64,000 bases of DNA. Source: Sphingobacteriaceae bacterium (GTDB taxonomy: Bacteria > Bacteroidota > Bacteroidia > Sphingobacteriales > Sphingobacteriaceae). Within the stretch, counting starts at the first letter, position 1, and the number at the start of each line of letters is the position of its first letter. The stretch is from positions 124,001-188,000 of the forward strand of contig CAHJWG010000008.1 of NCBI GenBank assembly GCA_903642215.1. The letters are read 5' to 3'. The notes beneath the pieces are model-generated. The model saw only the letters and a program-made list of their open reading frames with translations, was not told where the DNA came from and made no database searches. Of this stretch, positions 26,672-36,302 are shown piece by piece. A program made the translations under genes and the position numbers.

Positions 26672-29269
26672 TTATTGGAAGATACTGTCCGATAAATTAC
26701 TGTTCAACTTAACATCTGCAACTTTAAATTCAACATTTTCTCCGAAGAAAGAATTTTTAATGGTATAGGCAACCTTTATCCCGTTACCGGCTTCACGGTA
26801 ATCGCCGTAATCTACCACATTTGTTGCATCCGAATTTGTTCTGGCTTCACGGATTTTTAAGCCGGAAGTAACATCATAGTAAGCTCTAACGGTGCCGGAT
26901 GCGTTTGTAGTAGTAATTAAATACACAGGCTGATTGTTGATCATTTTTACGCCGGGTGATAAAACAGTTGCAGAATTATTGAAATCCAATTCCGGAAACA
27001 ACATACCTGCTTGTTTTAAAGCAGTTTTTTCAGCATTGGTTAACTGTATAAGTTCGTTATTTTGTACTGCTTTTACGCTGTCTTTATTTATAACCAGGTG
27101 CCGAACCATATTATAAGTTGGCAATTTTATTTCCTGCAAAAATTTACCGGGCGTTTTATATTGATTAACCATTTGAATCGGAATTCCCTGAATTTGTCCG
27201 GCAGCTGTAACAGTTACATCTTTTAAAGCTTTGATTTTTTCGGCTCCGCCAACCGCGTCCAAATATTTTTTGATCACACTTGCGGCAGTTGTTCCGGCTG
27301 GCATCGCAATACCGCTAAATGTATTATTATCCGGGTCAACATCAGGTAAAACATGATCAGGATCAAGCACAATCAAATTTATTTTAGAGGTTGAAGGATA
27401 CTGGAATGTCCAGCTGCCGCCACGCTGCCAAATTTCGGCAGGCAACTTTACCGTTTCTGTTTTGCCGTTTTCTTCCTTCACCATTAAGGTAACCGGCAAA
27501 GCCATTTCGCCCAGGTTTTCTATGGTGATCAATGCTCCTTTTACCACATCTTTATTTACATAACTGATGCCTTTAACCGATTGATCCAGCTTCCAGGTTG
27601 TAAAAAACCATTCCTTCCAAAACCAGCTCAAATCTTCACCGGAAACATTATCCATTGTATGAAAAAAATCCCAGGGCGACGGATGTTTAAAAGCCCAACG
27701 TTTAATGTAAGTTCTGAAAGCATAATCAAAACGTGTTTCGCCTAAAATCTGCTCGCGTAAAAGTTTAAGCCCTAAAGCAGGCTTGTTGTAAGCAGCCTCA
27801 CCCAAATATGATGCCTGCAAAACATCCGGCGTGTTGATGATCGCTTCTGCTTCCGGCCCAAAAGTTGTTAATGCGTTTGCCTGCACATCAGTTTTAGTAT
27901 AATATTCGCCTTTATTAAACAGCTGTATATCATTTCCGTTCATAAAAGTATTAAAACCTTCATCCATCCAGGCGTACTTACGCTCGTTAGAACCCACAAC
28001 CATCGGGAACCAGTTGTGGCCAAATTCGTGGTTGGTTACTTCCCATAAATCCTTTCCCTGGCTGGTTGCTCCGCAAAAAACAATGCCCGGATATTCCATT
28101 CCGCTTACAATTCCAGCCACATTTGTTGCCGTTGGATAAGTAAATTCAAACCATTGCCTGGAATCCATTTCGATACTTGCCTTGATGTATTCTGTAGATC
28201 GGCCCCAAGCATTTTGCCCGCCAACCTGCATCGGATAAACGGATTGTGCCAGTATCTTTTTCCCGCTTGGCAAATTAATGCGCGCGGCATCCCAAACAAA
28301 AGCGCCGGAAGCTGCCCATGCAACATCACGGGTATTTTTACACAGAAATTTCCAGGTTAGATTTGGCTTTTTGAAATATGAAACCTGCTTTGCCACATCC
28401 GCAGAATCCTGAATAAAAACTGTTTTATCACTATTTTTTGCCTGATTTAACCGACTGATTACCGTTGGAGATAATACCTCTGCCGGATTTTGCAACTCGC
28501 CCGAACCAACAATAATCAGGTTAGAAGGTGCAGTAATTGTATAATTAATATTGCCGTAATCCAGGTAAAACTCGGAAGCACCCAGGTACGGGATGGTGTT
28601 CCAGCCGCTTAAATCATCGTAAACTTCCATCCGCGGATACCATTGTGCAATTTCATAAATCCAACCGTAATTGGTTTGGAGGCGGCCCATGCGGTCGGTT
28701 CCGTTCTCCGGGATTTCAAAACTGTAATCAATTTTAATCTGAATTTTACTACCTGCTGCTTTTAAAGAATCTTTTAATTTGATCTGCATCCTGGTATCGG
28801 TTACCAAATAATTTGCGGACTCTGCTTTACCGTTTCTAATCAACGTTACCGATTTAATTTCATCTCCTTTGGTAAATGCTTTATTGGCAAAGCGGCCTCC
28901 GGTAATCGGCGTGGTTGCTTCGGCACGAGAATCTTCCCGATAAATATTCTGATCTAATTGCAGCCACAAAAAAGGCAATCCATCCGGACTGTTATTGGTA
29001 TAAGTGATGATCGTACTGCCTGAAATAGTTTTTTTAGCAGTATCCAACGCTACATTAATTTGATAATCTGAACGGTTTTGCCAATATTTCTGACTTGGTG
29101 CACCACCAGCCGTGCGAAACTGATTGCCTTTCTCCGTATAAAACAGATTATCAAAAACTTTATGCTGATCGTATTTGCTACCCAAAACCGGCGTATTTTG
29201 TGCCTGGCTGCTTAAAAAATTACCGGCCATCAATAAAATGCCGGTAAAAGCAGTATATAATTTTTTCAT
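26672..29269 (-). CDS. M1-family metallopeptidase, secreted
   Basis: 865 residues with signal peptide ([13 protein letters not shown]). The N-terminal beta domain precedes a gluzincin site HEFGHNWFP (HExxH) with [11 protein letters not shown] 19-24 residues on, giving the third zinc ligand Glu. The C-terminal 230 residues form a separate beta-rich domain resembling outer-membrane lipoprotein-carrier-like folds ([19 protein letters not shown]). It is an aminopeptidase-type enzyme acting outside the cytoplasm; the exact peptide preference is unknown. Confidence 0.9.
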   Translation of the reverse strand: MKKLYTAFTGILLMAGNFLSSQAQNTPVLGSKYDQHKVFDNLFYTEKGNQFRTAGGAPSQKYWQNRSDYQINVALDTAKKTISGSTIITYTNNSPDGLPFLWLQLDQNIYREDSRAEATTPITGGRFANKAFTKGDEIKSVTLIRNGKAESANYLVTDTRMQIKLKDSLKAAGSKIQIKIDYSFEIPENGTDRMGRLQTNYGWIYEIAQWYPRMEVYDDLSGWNTIPYLGASEFYLDYGNINYTITAPSNLIIVGSGELQNPAEVLSPTVISRLNQAKNSDKTVFIQDSADVAKQVSYFKKPNLTWKFLCKNTRDVAWAASGAFVWDAARINLPSGKKILAQSVYPMQVGGQNAWGRSTEYIKASIEMDSRQWFEFTYPTATNVAGIVSGMEYPGIVFCGATSQGKDLWEVTNHEFGHNWFPMVVGSNERKYAWMDEGFNTFMNGNDIQLFNKGEYYTKTDVQANALTTFGPEAEAIINTPDVLQASYLGEAAYNKPALGLKLLREQILGETRFDYAFRTYIKRWAFKHPSPWDFFHTMDNVSGEDLSWFWKEWFFTTWKLDQSVKGISYVNKDVVKGALITIENLGEMALPVTLMVKEENGKTETVKLPAEIWQRGGSWTFQYPSTSKINLIVLDPDHVLPDVDPDNNTFSGIAMPAGTTAASVIKKYLDAVGGAEKIKALKDVTVTAAGQIQGIPIQMVNQYKTPGKFLQEIKLPTYNMVRHLVINKDSVKAVQNNELIQLTNAEKTALKQAGMLFPELDFNNSATVLSPGVKMINNQPVYLITTTNASGTVRAYYDVTSGLKIREARTNSDATNVVDYGDYREAGNGIKVAYTIKNSFFGENVEFKVADVKLNSNLSDSIFQ

Positions 29270-29617
29270 GTTGAAACAGATATAGAAGTAGGTTTTAAAG
29301 ATAAATTTTTACCTGCTAAAAGAAGTATTAAGCAAATTAAATTAGGCAATAAAATAAAAATATTACAAAGCAGCTTCGGTTTTATCCGGAGGAAGAAAGG
29401 AGAAATTTATCAATCAGCCTTTATGCAAATAGTTAAAATATTGTTTTATTTTCCAACGAAAACGATTTTTAAACCGTTGTTGATTCTGATAAATTAAGTA
29501 TCCGAATACTTTATTCCTAATACTAAAACTTACTACATTACAACTTCTCAGCGAAAATTTATAAGTCATAAATTTTAACGTATAAAAAAAGCCTTTCCGT
29601 TAGAAAAGGCTTTTTTG
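29270..29617. other. Intergenic region left of the island
   Basis: No gene. Includes CTAAAAGAAGTAT (29316-29328) and, at its right end, a terminator that probably served the tRNA-Phe gene before island insertion. Confidence 0.5.
29585..29616. terminator. Displaced tRNA-Phe terminator
   Basis: AAAAAAGCCTTT (29585-29596) pairs perfectly with 29605-29616. It lies just 3' of the minus-strand tRNA-Phe fragment. Confidence 0.8.
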
Positions 29618-29668
29618 AGTGTGGTACCAGCTGGAATCGAACCAGCGACACAAGGATTTTCGGTCCTT
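29618..29668. other. Left attachment site (attL) of the tRNA-Phe island
   Basis: This 51-bp sequence matches 61325-61375 at 50 of 51 positions in the same orientation. It contains the 3' part of tRNA-Phe from the anticodon loop onward (29622-29668, minus strand). The one mismatch turns the universal U33 of the anticodon loop into C, and the 5' half is absent, so the fragment is not a functional tRNA. A perfect palindrome, GACATTAATGTC (29671-29682), follows on the island side. Confidence 0.88.
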
Positions 29669-29791
29669 GCGACATTAATGTCAAATGAATACATCTGTAT
29701 TAATTACTTATAAAGTCACCAGTAAATATTCATATTCATTCGTTTTAAACCGTAAAAAACCGTTATTTGCATGACGAATACGTGACGAATT

Positions 29792-31003
29792 ATGGCGATG
29801 GTAAAACTATTTTTACGGAAAACAGTACTGGCAGACGGTACTTCTTCCCTTGTACTGAAAATTCACAAGGACAAAAAAGCTGCTATTGTTAAAACAGGTA
29901 TCAATCTTAAACATAGCGATTGGGATGCCGTCAAACAACGCGTCAAAAGCAACCACCCAAATTCTAAGCGGATGAATAACCTTCTGCTTAAAAAATTAAG
30001 CGAAGCAAATGATAAGGTTATTGAACTTGAAACGATTCACAGTAACGCTTCATCAAAAACCCTTATCAGTAAAGTAAAGCCCGATACAAACTCAATGTTT
30101 TTTATACAGGCAGAACAATACTTGTCTGAACTAAAACAAGCCGGAAAATACAATAGATATACAGCAGACAAACCTCGTGTAAAAAATTTTAAAGATTTTA
30201 TAGATGGTTCAGATATAAATTTTTTTGACATCACTATTCCCTTGTTGGAACGCTTTAAAAGCTATTGCATAAACAATTTAAGAGTAAAAGAGCGAACTGC
30301 AATCAATCACTTGGTTGTTGTTCGTTCAATATTTAGTCAAGCAATAAAAAATGAGCTGATTAATCCTAAATATTATCCTTTTGGTAAGGGGAAGATCGCT
30401 ATTAAATTCCCGCAATCCAACAAAGTGGGATTAGATATTGAAGATGTGCAAAAGTTGGAAATAGTTGAATTACTGCAAAGTAACCAAAATCATGCCCGCA
30501 ATTTATGGTTAGTTTCTTTTTATTTAGCTGGTATGCGCGTATCTGACTTACTGCGCTTAAAATGGTCGGATTTTAAAAGCGACCGTTTATTTTATACAAT
30601 GGGTAAGAACCTTAAAGCTGGGTCATTAAAAACACCCGAAAAAGTCATTAATATTTTAGCGCAATATCTTAATGACAAGAAGCATAAGGAGGATTATATT
30701 TTCCCCGAACTAAAGGATTTGGATGGTGAAGACAACTTTATTATCCAACGTCGCATTGCTCATACAGCCAGCAGGATTGATAAGATTCTTCGCAACCATG
30801 TCTGCCCTGCTGCTAATGTTGAGAAGAATGTAACAATGCATATCGCAAGACATAGTTTTGCAAATATTGCTGGAGATAAAATTCCTTTAACCATGTTACA
30901 AAAATTATTCAGACATTCCACAATTTTAGTAACGATGGGATATATGTCGAATTTTACTAATAAAGAGGCTGATGATGCTCTGGATGCTGTCATAGGGTTT
31001 TAG
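29792..31003 (+). CDS. int: Tyrosine recombinase/integrase of the island
   Basis: 403 residues. It has an N-terminal arm-binding domain (LFLRKTVLADGTSSLVLKIH), a SAM-like core-binding domain (about 105-200), and a catalytic domain with AGMRVSDLLRLKW (Arg I), MHIARHSF (HxxR), LFRHSTI (His/Trp box) and MGYMS (nucleophile Tyr). Its start lies 123 nt inside the left att repeat, the normal position for the integrase that inserted this element in tRNA-Phe. The gene is intact. Confidence 0.93.
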   Translation: MAMVKLFLRKTVLADGTSSLVLKIHKDKKAAIVKTGINLKHSDWDAVKQRVKSNHPNSKRMNNLLLKKLSEANDKVIELETIHSNASSKTLISKVKPDTNSMFFIQAEQYLSELKQAGKYNRYTADKPRVKNFKDFIDGSDINFFDITIPLLERFKSYCINNLRVKERTAINHLVVVRSIFSQAIKNELINPKYYPFGKGKIAIKFPQSNKVGLDIEDVQKLEIVELLQSNQNHARNLWLVSFYLAGMRVSDLLRLKWSDFKSDRLFYTMGKNLKAGSLKTPEKVINILAQYLNDKKHKEDYIFPELKDLDGEDNFIIQRRIAHTASRIDKILRNHVCPAANVEKNVTMHIARHSFANIAGDKIPLTMLQKLFRHSTILVTMGYMSNFTNKEADDALDAVIGF

Positions 31004-31135
31004 TAAAGCCTGCCTTTAATTTTACAATAGTTATTAGATTTTTGATTTCTATTCTTGGCAATTTTCTATTTTATGTTACTTTTAAATTCTAATTTATTTG
31101 TTCAAGGTTAATTACTGAATTAAAACATTTTTGAG

Positions 31136-31405
31136 ATGCAAGTTATCTGTTTGGACGAGCCTGCTTTTTATGCGTTAATTGAAAGCGTTGTCGGGCGACT
31201 TAACAGCCAGAACAATACTAAAGAAGATAAATGGATATCGGGTGAAGAGGCGATGCAAAAGCTTCGGATCACGAGCAAGACGACATTGCAGAATTTGCGG
31301 GATACGGGCAGCATCCGCTTTTCGCAGCCATCCTCAAAATACATTTTGTACGACAACGATTCCCTGAATGAGTATTTAGAAAAACACGCTAAAAATACCT
31401 TTTGA
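31136..31405 (+). CDS. Excisionase-like HTH protein
   Basis: 89 residues. The centre, KWISGEEAMQKLRITSKTTL, is a MerR-like helix-turn-helix of the kind annotated HTH_17/excisionase; NSIRF-type wing residues and DNDSLNEYLEKH follow. In Bacteroidota mobile elements such genes sit next to the integrase and act as recombination directionality factors or regulators. The next gene begins 1 nt after its stop. Confidence 0.75.
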   Translation: MQVICLDEPAFYALIESVVGRLNSQNNTKEDKWISGEEAMQKLRITSKTTLQNLRDTGSIRFSQPSSKYILYDNDSLNEYLEKHAKNTF

Positions 31406-31406
31406 T

Positions 31407-31592
31407 ATGAGCGAACAGGAAAACGAAAAGCTGTACACGAAAGGGTTTAATGGCGGCTACGCGCTAAGTAAAAGCGAGCCAGACCTGGTGAACCAGATCC
31501 TTTCTACCGAAAATGACTGGAATATTTTTGTCCAAGGTATCCGCGACGGTAGAAAAGAATATCTGAAAGAAGTAAATGGGTCTGTAAAATAA
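31407..31592 (+). CDS. Small protein truncated by IS256
   Basis: 61 residues (MSEQENEKLYTKGFNGGYAL...). The last few codons, including the stop, come from the left inverted repeat of the IS256 element that begins at 31582, so the original C-terminus is lost or altered. The sequence is acidic and soluble with no recognised domain. It is tightly coupled to the excisionase-like gene. Confidence 0.6.
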   Translation: MSEQENEKLYTKGFNGGYALSKSEPDLVNQILSTENDWNIFVQGIRDGRKEYLKEVNGSVK

Positions 31593-32349
31593 ACTGTGTC
31601 AATTCTTGCTACAACAAATATAGTATCATTCTTTCTGGGAACCAAATGGCCAGTTTTTGAGCGGTCGTCGCCCAGTTAGCAAGCGGCATTGTCCATTTTT
31701 GTTTAATGTTGTTGTGGGCCAGATAGATCAGTTTCAGCAGGGCCATATCGGAGGTAAAACCGCCTTTTGTTTTGGTCACTTTTCGGACCTGCCGGTGAAA
31801 TCCTTCAATGGTATTGGTGGTGTAGATCAGTTTACGAATGGCTGCATCGTAGCGGAAATAGGTTGTTAATTTTGACCAGTTATTACGCCAGGATTCTAGT
31901 ACCTTTTCGTACTTCTTACCCCACTTTTCTTCCAGCTGATCCAGGCGCAGCTCGGCCAGTTCCAGCGTTTCGGCCTGATAAACCGGCTTCAGATCTTTCA
32001 TAAATGCCTTCTGATCTTTAGAGGCCACGTATTTCAGGCTGTTGCGAATCTGATGGACAATGCAGGTCTGGATCTCTGTTTGCGGGAATACCGTGTTAAT
32101 CGCCTGCGGAAAACCGTTCAGGTTACCAGGTACAGGCGATCAGGATATCTTTTACGCCACGGTTCTGCAGGTCGGTCAGCACTGACAGCCAGAAGTTAGC
32201 ACCCTCACTCCTGGAGACGTACATGCCTAACAGTTCTTTATGGCCATAACGATCAATACCCAGGATATTGTAAACGGCATTTTGTAAGCTCCCCAAAAAT
32301 TAGTACGATTTAAAAGAAGACAAAAGTTTTAACTTTAAATTGTATAGAG

Positions 32350-32617
32350 ATGAAAAAGAGCGAGGTTTACACCAGAACAGACTGCGCGGATCTTGAAGGA
32401 ATTTGATCAGGGCAAAACAGTAGAAGCTATTACCAGGGAACACGGGGTTAGCCGGGCAGCTTTTTACAAATGGCGTCAGCGTTATGGTGGACTGGAGGCC
32501 ACGGAATTAAAAAGGCTTAAAGAACTGGAAGAAGAGAACGTTCGCTTGAAGCGGATGTATGCCAATCTTGCCTTAGATTTAGAAGCAGCCAGATACATCA
32601 TAGAAAAAAAGCTTTAG
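32350..32617 (+). pseudogene. IS407-type OrfA with a frameshift near the start
   Basis: ATG 32350 reads MKKS and then leaves frame. One base later the family sequence [18 protein letters not shown] resumes, with HTH residues [17 protein letters not shown] and a C-terminal coiled coil. A TTG at 32393 is the only in-frame alternative start. The frame ends at TAG 32615-32617, just after an A7G run (32604-32611), a typical -1 slippage signal into orfB. Confidence 0.75.
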
Positions 32618-33531
32618 CACCCTGCCAGAAGCGTGATCTAGTTCAGGAATGTGTTCAGGAGAAAACCTTTAGCATCAGCAGGGTGTGCCAGTTGATAGGG
32701 ATCAGCCGCAGTACATTTCATTATCATTCTATAAAAGACGATCAGCATCTATCAGAAAAGCTGGAAGAGTTTGCACGGCTGCACCCACGTGAGGGTTTCT
32801 GGAAAGGCTACTACCGCTTGCGCAATGCTAGTGAAAAGATAAATCACAAAAGGCTTCACCGGGTTTACAAGGCGTTGCAGCTGCCACTGCGCAGGAAAGT
32901 AAAGAAGCGTTTGCCGGCACGGGTAAAAGAACCTTTGGCTCAGCCAGTACAGATGAACGATACGTGGAGTATCGACTTTATGAGTGATGCACTTGTGAGT
33001 GGCAGAAAGTTTCGTTCTTTTCATGTGATCGATGATCATAACCGGGAAGTGCTGTTTATTGAAACGGACTATTCCATCAAAAGCAGCAGGGTGTTATGGG
33101 TACTGAACCATTTAATTAACTCAAGTGGTAAACCAAAGAAAATCAGGATGGATAACGGGCCGGAGTTTATTGCCAAGATAGCCGGGCAGTGGAGTAAGAT
33201 GCATTGCATCGAATTTAAGTACATCCAGCCAGGCAAACCAACGCAAAATGCTTACATTGAAAGGTTCAACCGTTCTTACCGGCAAGGTGTGCTGGACAGC
33301 TACTTGTTTGACAGTCTGGATGAAGTAAGGGAAATCAGCCAGGAATGGGTACAAGATTATAACCATAACCGGCCGCATGATGCTTTAGGTGGGCTATCAC
33401 CTATGATGTGGAAATGTGGACAGCAGCCCGAAGCACAACCCGGCGCTGCTCCTGACCACATTCCCACATCCGGTTTTAACAATAATAAAATCAAAAAATT
33501 AACAGAAAAATCTACTTTTGAGCCGTACTGA
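32617..33531 (+). CDS. IS407-type transposase OrfB
   Basis: About 304 residues when read from the -1 frameshift; it would be made as an OrfAB fusion. HTH_21-like RVCQLIGISRSTFHYHS is followed by the DDE core: NDTWSIDFMSDAL (D), IRMDNGPEFI (D) and QNAYIERFNRSYR (E), then HNRPHDALGGLSPM. Apart from orfA the reading frame is uninterrupted. Confidence 0.88.
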   Translation, partial: APCQKRDLVQECVQEKTFSISRVCQLIGISRSTFHYHSIKDDQHLSEKLEEFARLHPREGFWKGYYRLRNASEKINHKRLHRVYKALQLPLRRKVKKRLPARVKEPLAQPVQMNDTWSIDFMSDALVSGRKFRSFHVIDDHNREVLFIETDYSIKSSRVLWVLNHLINSSGKPKKIRMDNGPEFIAKIAGQWSKMHCIEFKYIQPGKPTQNAYIERFNRSYRQGVLDSYLFDSLDEVREISQEWVQDYNHNRPHDALGGLSPMMWKCGQQPEAQPGAAPDHIPTSGFNNNKIKKLTEKSTFEPY

Positions 33532-34157
33532 AATTGGGGAGCTTACACAATGGGACACCATCCGGTGATCTTCTTTGACTTTATAATGCATCGCATCCAG
33601 CCAGACAATTGTATAAAGTTCTTCCAGCGGCCGGGATTGCCATTCTTTTACTTCGGGAATGATCTTGTCTGTGATGGCTGAAAGCGTACTGTGGCTGATC
33701 TCCGTATCATACATGTCTTTAATATGCTTCGAGATATCACGGAGACTCATCCCCAAGCCGTACATGCCGATGATCTTCGATTCCAGGCTCTCGGCCAGGA
33801 TTGTTTCCCGTTTGCGGATTAGCTCCGGCTCAAAACTGGAATTGCGGTCACGGGGTGTATTAACTGTAATTGTACCATCTGATGTACGTACATCTTTACT
33901 CGTCTTGCCATTCTTGCGGTTACCCGAACTGCGTTCAGCTTCATCCAAATGGCTCTCCAGCTCGGCCTCCAAGGCGGCATCCAGAAAACTTTTAAGCAAA
34001 GGCGCAAAAGCACCATCCTTGCCGTAAAGCGATTTGCCCGAGCGAAGCTGCTCCAGAGCTTTCTTTTTCATCAGCCCGTAATCAGGCTCTTGTTCGTGGT
34101 TCATATCAAACTGTGTTAAAGGTAATTATTTACACCTTGACACAGTTTATTTTACAG

Positions 34158-34445
34158 CCTCAAACGTATATTTATTTGGCAGCAACCGCTTGTGTCTTGT
34201 TATCATCGCCAGAATTTGAATTTTCTTTATTAAACAATGATATTCCTAAGCCAATTCCCAACCACGTTCTACCTTGATAAAGCCATTGTCTAGAGTCAGC
34301 TATTAAAAAATGGACGAACATCAACCAAGGCACTTTCACCCAATGTTCAATAAATATATTATGGTTATTTTCATCTTGAATGACAGAGATTGATAAGTTC
34401 AGCCAAGTTTTTTATAACTCGACCGTTATGTGACTCTTCGAAAAC
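34158..34445 (-). pseudogene. 5'-truncated gene remnant
   Basis: On the minus strand an open frame without a start (about 34412 down to a stop near 34170) reads NHNIFIEHWVKVPWLMFVHF, then a stretch containing GRTWLGIGLGISLF, and ends TQAVAAK. The composition suggests a short membrane-associated protein. Its 5' side runs to an upstream in-frame stop. Family not recognised. Confidence 0.4.
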
Positions 34446-35736
34446 TCAAAAATCAAACATTGCATCGGTTGCTTTTTCAACTGCTGCGCGTACAGGATCA
34501 AGGTTCAACCGCGCATAAATTTGGGTGGATTGTGTCGACCTATGGCCCAAACTCTTACCAATGATTTGCAAACTCGCTCCCGTAATCGCTTGGTAGCTAC
34601 CAAATGTTCTGCGTATGTCATGGATTCTAATATCTAATAAATCTAGTGGTAAGATCACTTTTTCAGCTTTCGCCTGCTTCACAATTTGATTGAAATAGTT
34701 ATCTTCTCTGAAGCCAAGTATTAGTTCTTTTTCAGTCTTTAAGATCCAATCTGAAATTTTGCTGTTTTGCTTCCAATACAGTAATGTGGCCCACTGCAAG
34801 ATACGCTTCCAAGCACGCTTGTGATTCACGAAGTGCTTCTCCGTATCTTCATCCTGCGGAAAGACCCAACCACTTTTTGAATCTTTTTCCCTTTCAAATA
34901 ATATTTTGACAGCTCTGGGTACTAACGGAACTGTAACGGGTTCACCATTCTTCGTATCAGGGATACGCCATTCACTACGCTCCCAATTCACTTCCTCCCA
35001 TCGCATCATAAGTGTGTTCGTTTTACGAACGCCGGTTAGCAAAAGAAGCCAAAGGAAATCCTTTGCTGTTTTATTAGCGTCTGCATTAATTGCCTGAATG
35101 ATACAGGGCATTTCGTCTGGCTGTATAAAACGGTCACGGCTTTTCTCTTTATATTTTTTAATCCCTAACGCTGGGTTAGTCCCTTCCCATCCCCATTCGA
35201 TGGCTTTGTTATGTAGTGCTCGAACACGTTCGAGAATACGGTTGGCCTGGTACAAACCGTTCTCAACGTAAGTGAATTCATGCAAATATTGTATTTCGGT
35301 TTTTTTATATCAGACAAACGGCGTTTAAACCATTTAGATAGAAAACGAGGAATCTCTCGTTCATCATATTTCCATGATTTTTTATGAAGCTTGCTGTAAC
35401 GCGTCATATATTGTTCAAAAAAATCACCTAAAGTCATTTCATTCCTGATGAGGCGCATTTCTTCTTGAGGATTACTTCCTTCGGCAATTTGCCCTATCTT
35501 GATCTTCGCCAGTTTTCGAGCGTTTTCTACTGATAAATCGGGATAGATTCCAAGAAAAATTCTCTCCGGCTTTCCGGCAATTTTCTTATAAACGTAATAA
35601 GATACGGCTCCGCTGGCCTGAACAGCGACTACAAGCCCTTTTACCTGGTATCACCATAATAATTTCTTTTTCCTTTTGCAGGTGTGGCTAAGCTTGCCAG
35701 TGCGGTTTTAGTGAAATTGAACTTTTGATTGGGCAT
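34446..35736 (-). pseudogene. Second tyrosine integrase, frameshifted
   Basis: The start MPNQKFNFTKTALASLA at 35736 leads into a DUF4102-type arm-binding domain (KPERIFLGIYPDLSVENARK), a core-binding domain and a catalytic domain (LTGVRKTNTLMMRWEEVNW, IRIHDIRRTFGSYQ, GKSLGHRSTQSTQIYARL). Two single-base shifts break it: one near 35640 (after YYGDTR) and one at a 7-A run near 35300, where an eighth A would restore frame. It lies next to its own att-like site at 35911-35955. Confidence 0.85.
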
Positions 35737-35758
35737 TCGTAACTCCTACGGCTGTTTC

Positions 35759-35830
35759 TGGTGCTACCCTGGTGCTACTTTCCTCAGTAAAACTGGGCTA
35801 TAATAGATAGTAGCCGGTAATGCCCTAATC
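35759..35830. repeat. Arm-type repeat A of the second integrase
   Basis: TGGTGCTACCCTGGTGCTAC (itself a doubled TGGTGCTAC), followed 25-40 nt on by TAATAGATAGTAGCCGGTAA. A second version occurs at 36000. Confidence 0.6.
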
Positions 35831-35910
35831 GATATCAAATCTTTGATTTATAAATATAAAATAACCTCTGTTAATGGCTATTTCACTTCGATAAATGAGT
35901 ATAAAATTAA

Positions 35911-35955
35911 CTTATAACCTGAAGGCCGCAGGTTCAAATCCTGCCCCCACAACCA
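35911..35955 (+). other. tRNA 3' fragment, att core of the second element
   Basis: CTTATAACCTGAAGG is followed by a T-arm (GCAGGTTCAAATCCTGC), an acceptor strand CCCCACA, A73 and an encoded CCA. The order resembles the 3' half of initiator tRNA-fMet (anticodon loop CTCATAA, acceptor CCCCGCA) with a few changes. No 5' half is present. Its place between two arm-type repeats is like an attP or a remnant att site. Confidence 0.65.
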
Positions 35956-35999
35956 ATTTTTTAAAGACTTAATTAGATCAGCAAAACCCTGTTTTACGT

Positions 36000-36060
36000 T
36001 GGTGCTACCCTGGTACTACCTTTCTTGTTAATAATAGATACACCCGGTAACGATTGCGCT
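36000..36060. repeat. Arm-type repeat B of the second integrase
   Basis: TGGTGCTACCCTGGTACTAC then TAATAGATACACCCGGTAAC, matching repeat A over most of its length in the same orientation, on the other side of the att core. Confidence 0.6.
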
Positions 36061-36302
36061 TTTCGCAATAAGGCTTAAGGGTTGTACACATTATTATATC
36101 TGCTGATTCGGTTTTTTCACCCTATTAGATATGAGTAAGTGGAATTTTTGAGGGAAATGTATAACGCTCCACTTGTTAATTAGAACTATGAACAAAAGAT
36201 CGCTATCGTATTTTCGATAAACTTGTATTCCCACCTAGGTAAACAAAAGGGCGGCCTTTTCGTATTAACCAAGGTTTTATTTCGTTAAAAGATCATCGGT
36301 TC

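Larger units (their letters stand above)
32283..33547 (+). mobile_element. IS3-family element, IS407-like group
   Basis: Inverted ends TGTAAGCTCCCCAA at 32283 and its complement ending at 33547, followed by related AGTACG...AAAAG sequence on both sides. It is inserted inside the IS256 transposase. No target duplication is evident. It contains orfA and orfB linked by a probable -1 slippery site. Confidence 0.88.
31609..34104 (-). pseudogene. IS256 transposase, interrupted and frameshifted
   Basis: The N-terminal part (33548-34104) has DISKHIKDMYDTEISHSTLS and TIVWLDAMHYKVKEDHRMV. It breaks at the inserted IS and resumes with [21 protein letters not shown] further frameshift occurs near 32120-32130, where DILIAC is followed by a stop and NLNGFPQAINTVFPQTEIQ continues in another frame. 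The end has KLIYTTNTIEGFHRQVRK, the mutator-type transposase signature. Confidence 0.88.
31582..34157 (-). mobile_element. IS256-family element, split by another IS
   Basis: The 21-bp ends at 31582-31602 and 34137-34157 are exact inverted complements, beginning CTGTAAAATAAACTGTG. Removing the inserted IS (32283-33547) leaves about 1311 bp, the usual IS256 size. No target duplication was found in the flanks. The transposase is both interrupted and frameshifted, so it is dead. Confidence 0.88.

Noticed and set aside
29671..29682. GACATTAATGTC palindrome as a core recombination site
   Set aside because: Perfect but short, and no equivalent lies beside the right att repeat; kept only as a note.
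32278..33552. Target-site duplication around the IS407-type element
   Set aside because: Flanks read GGCATT and ATGGGA; no matching 3-4 bp repeat could be confirmed.
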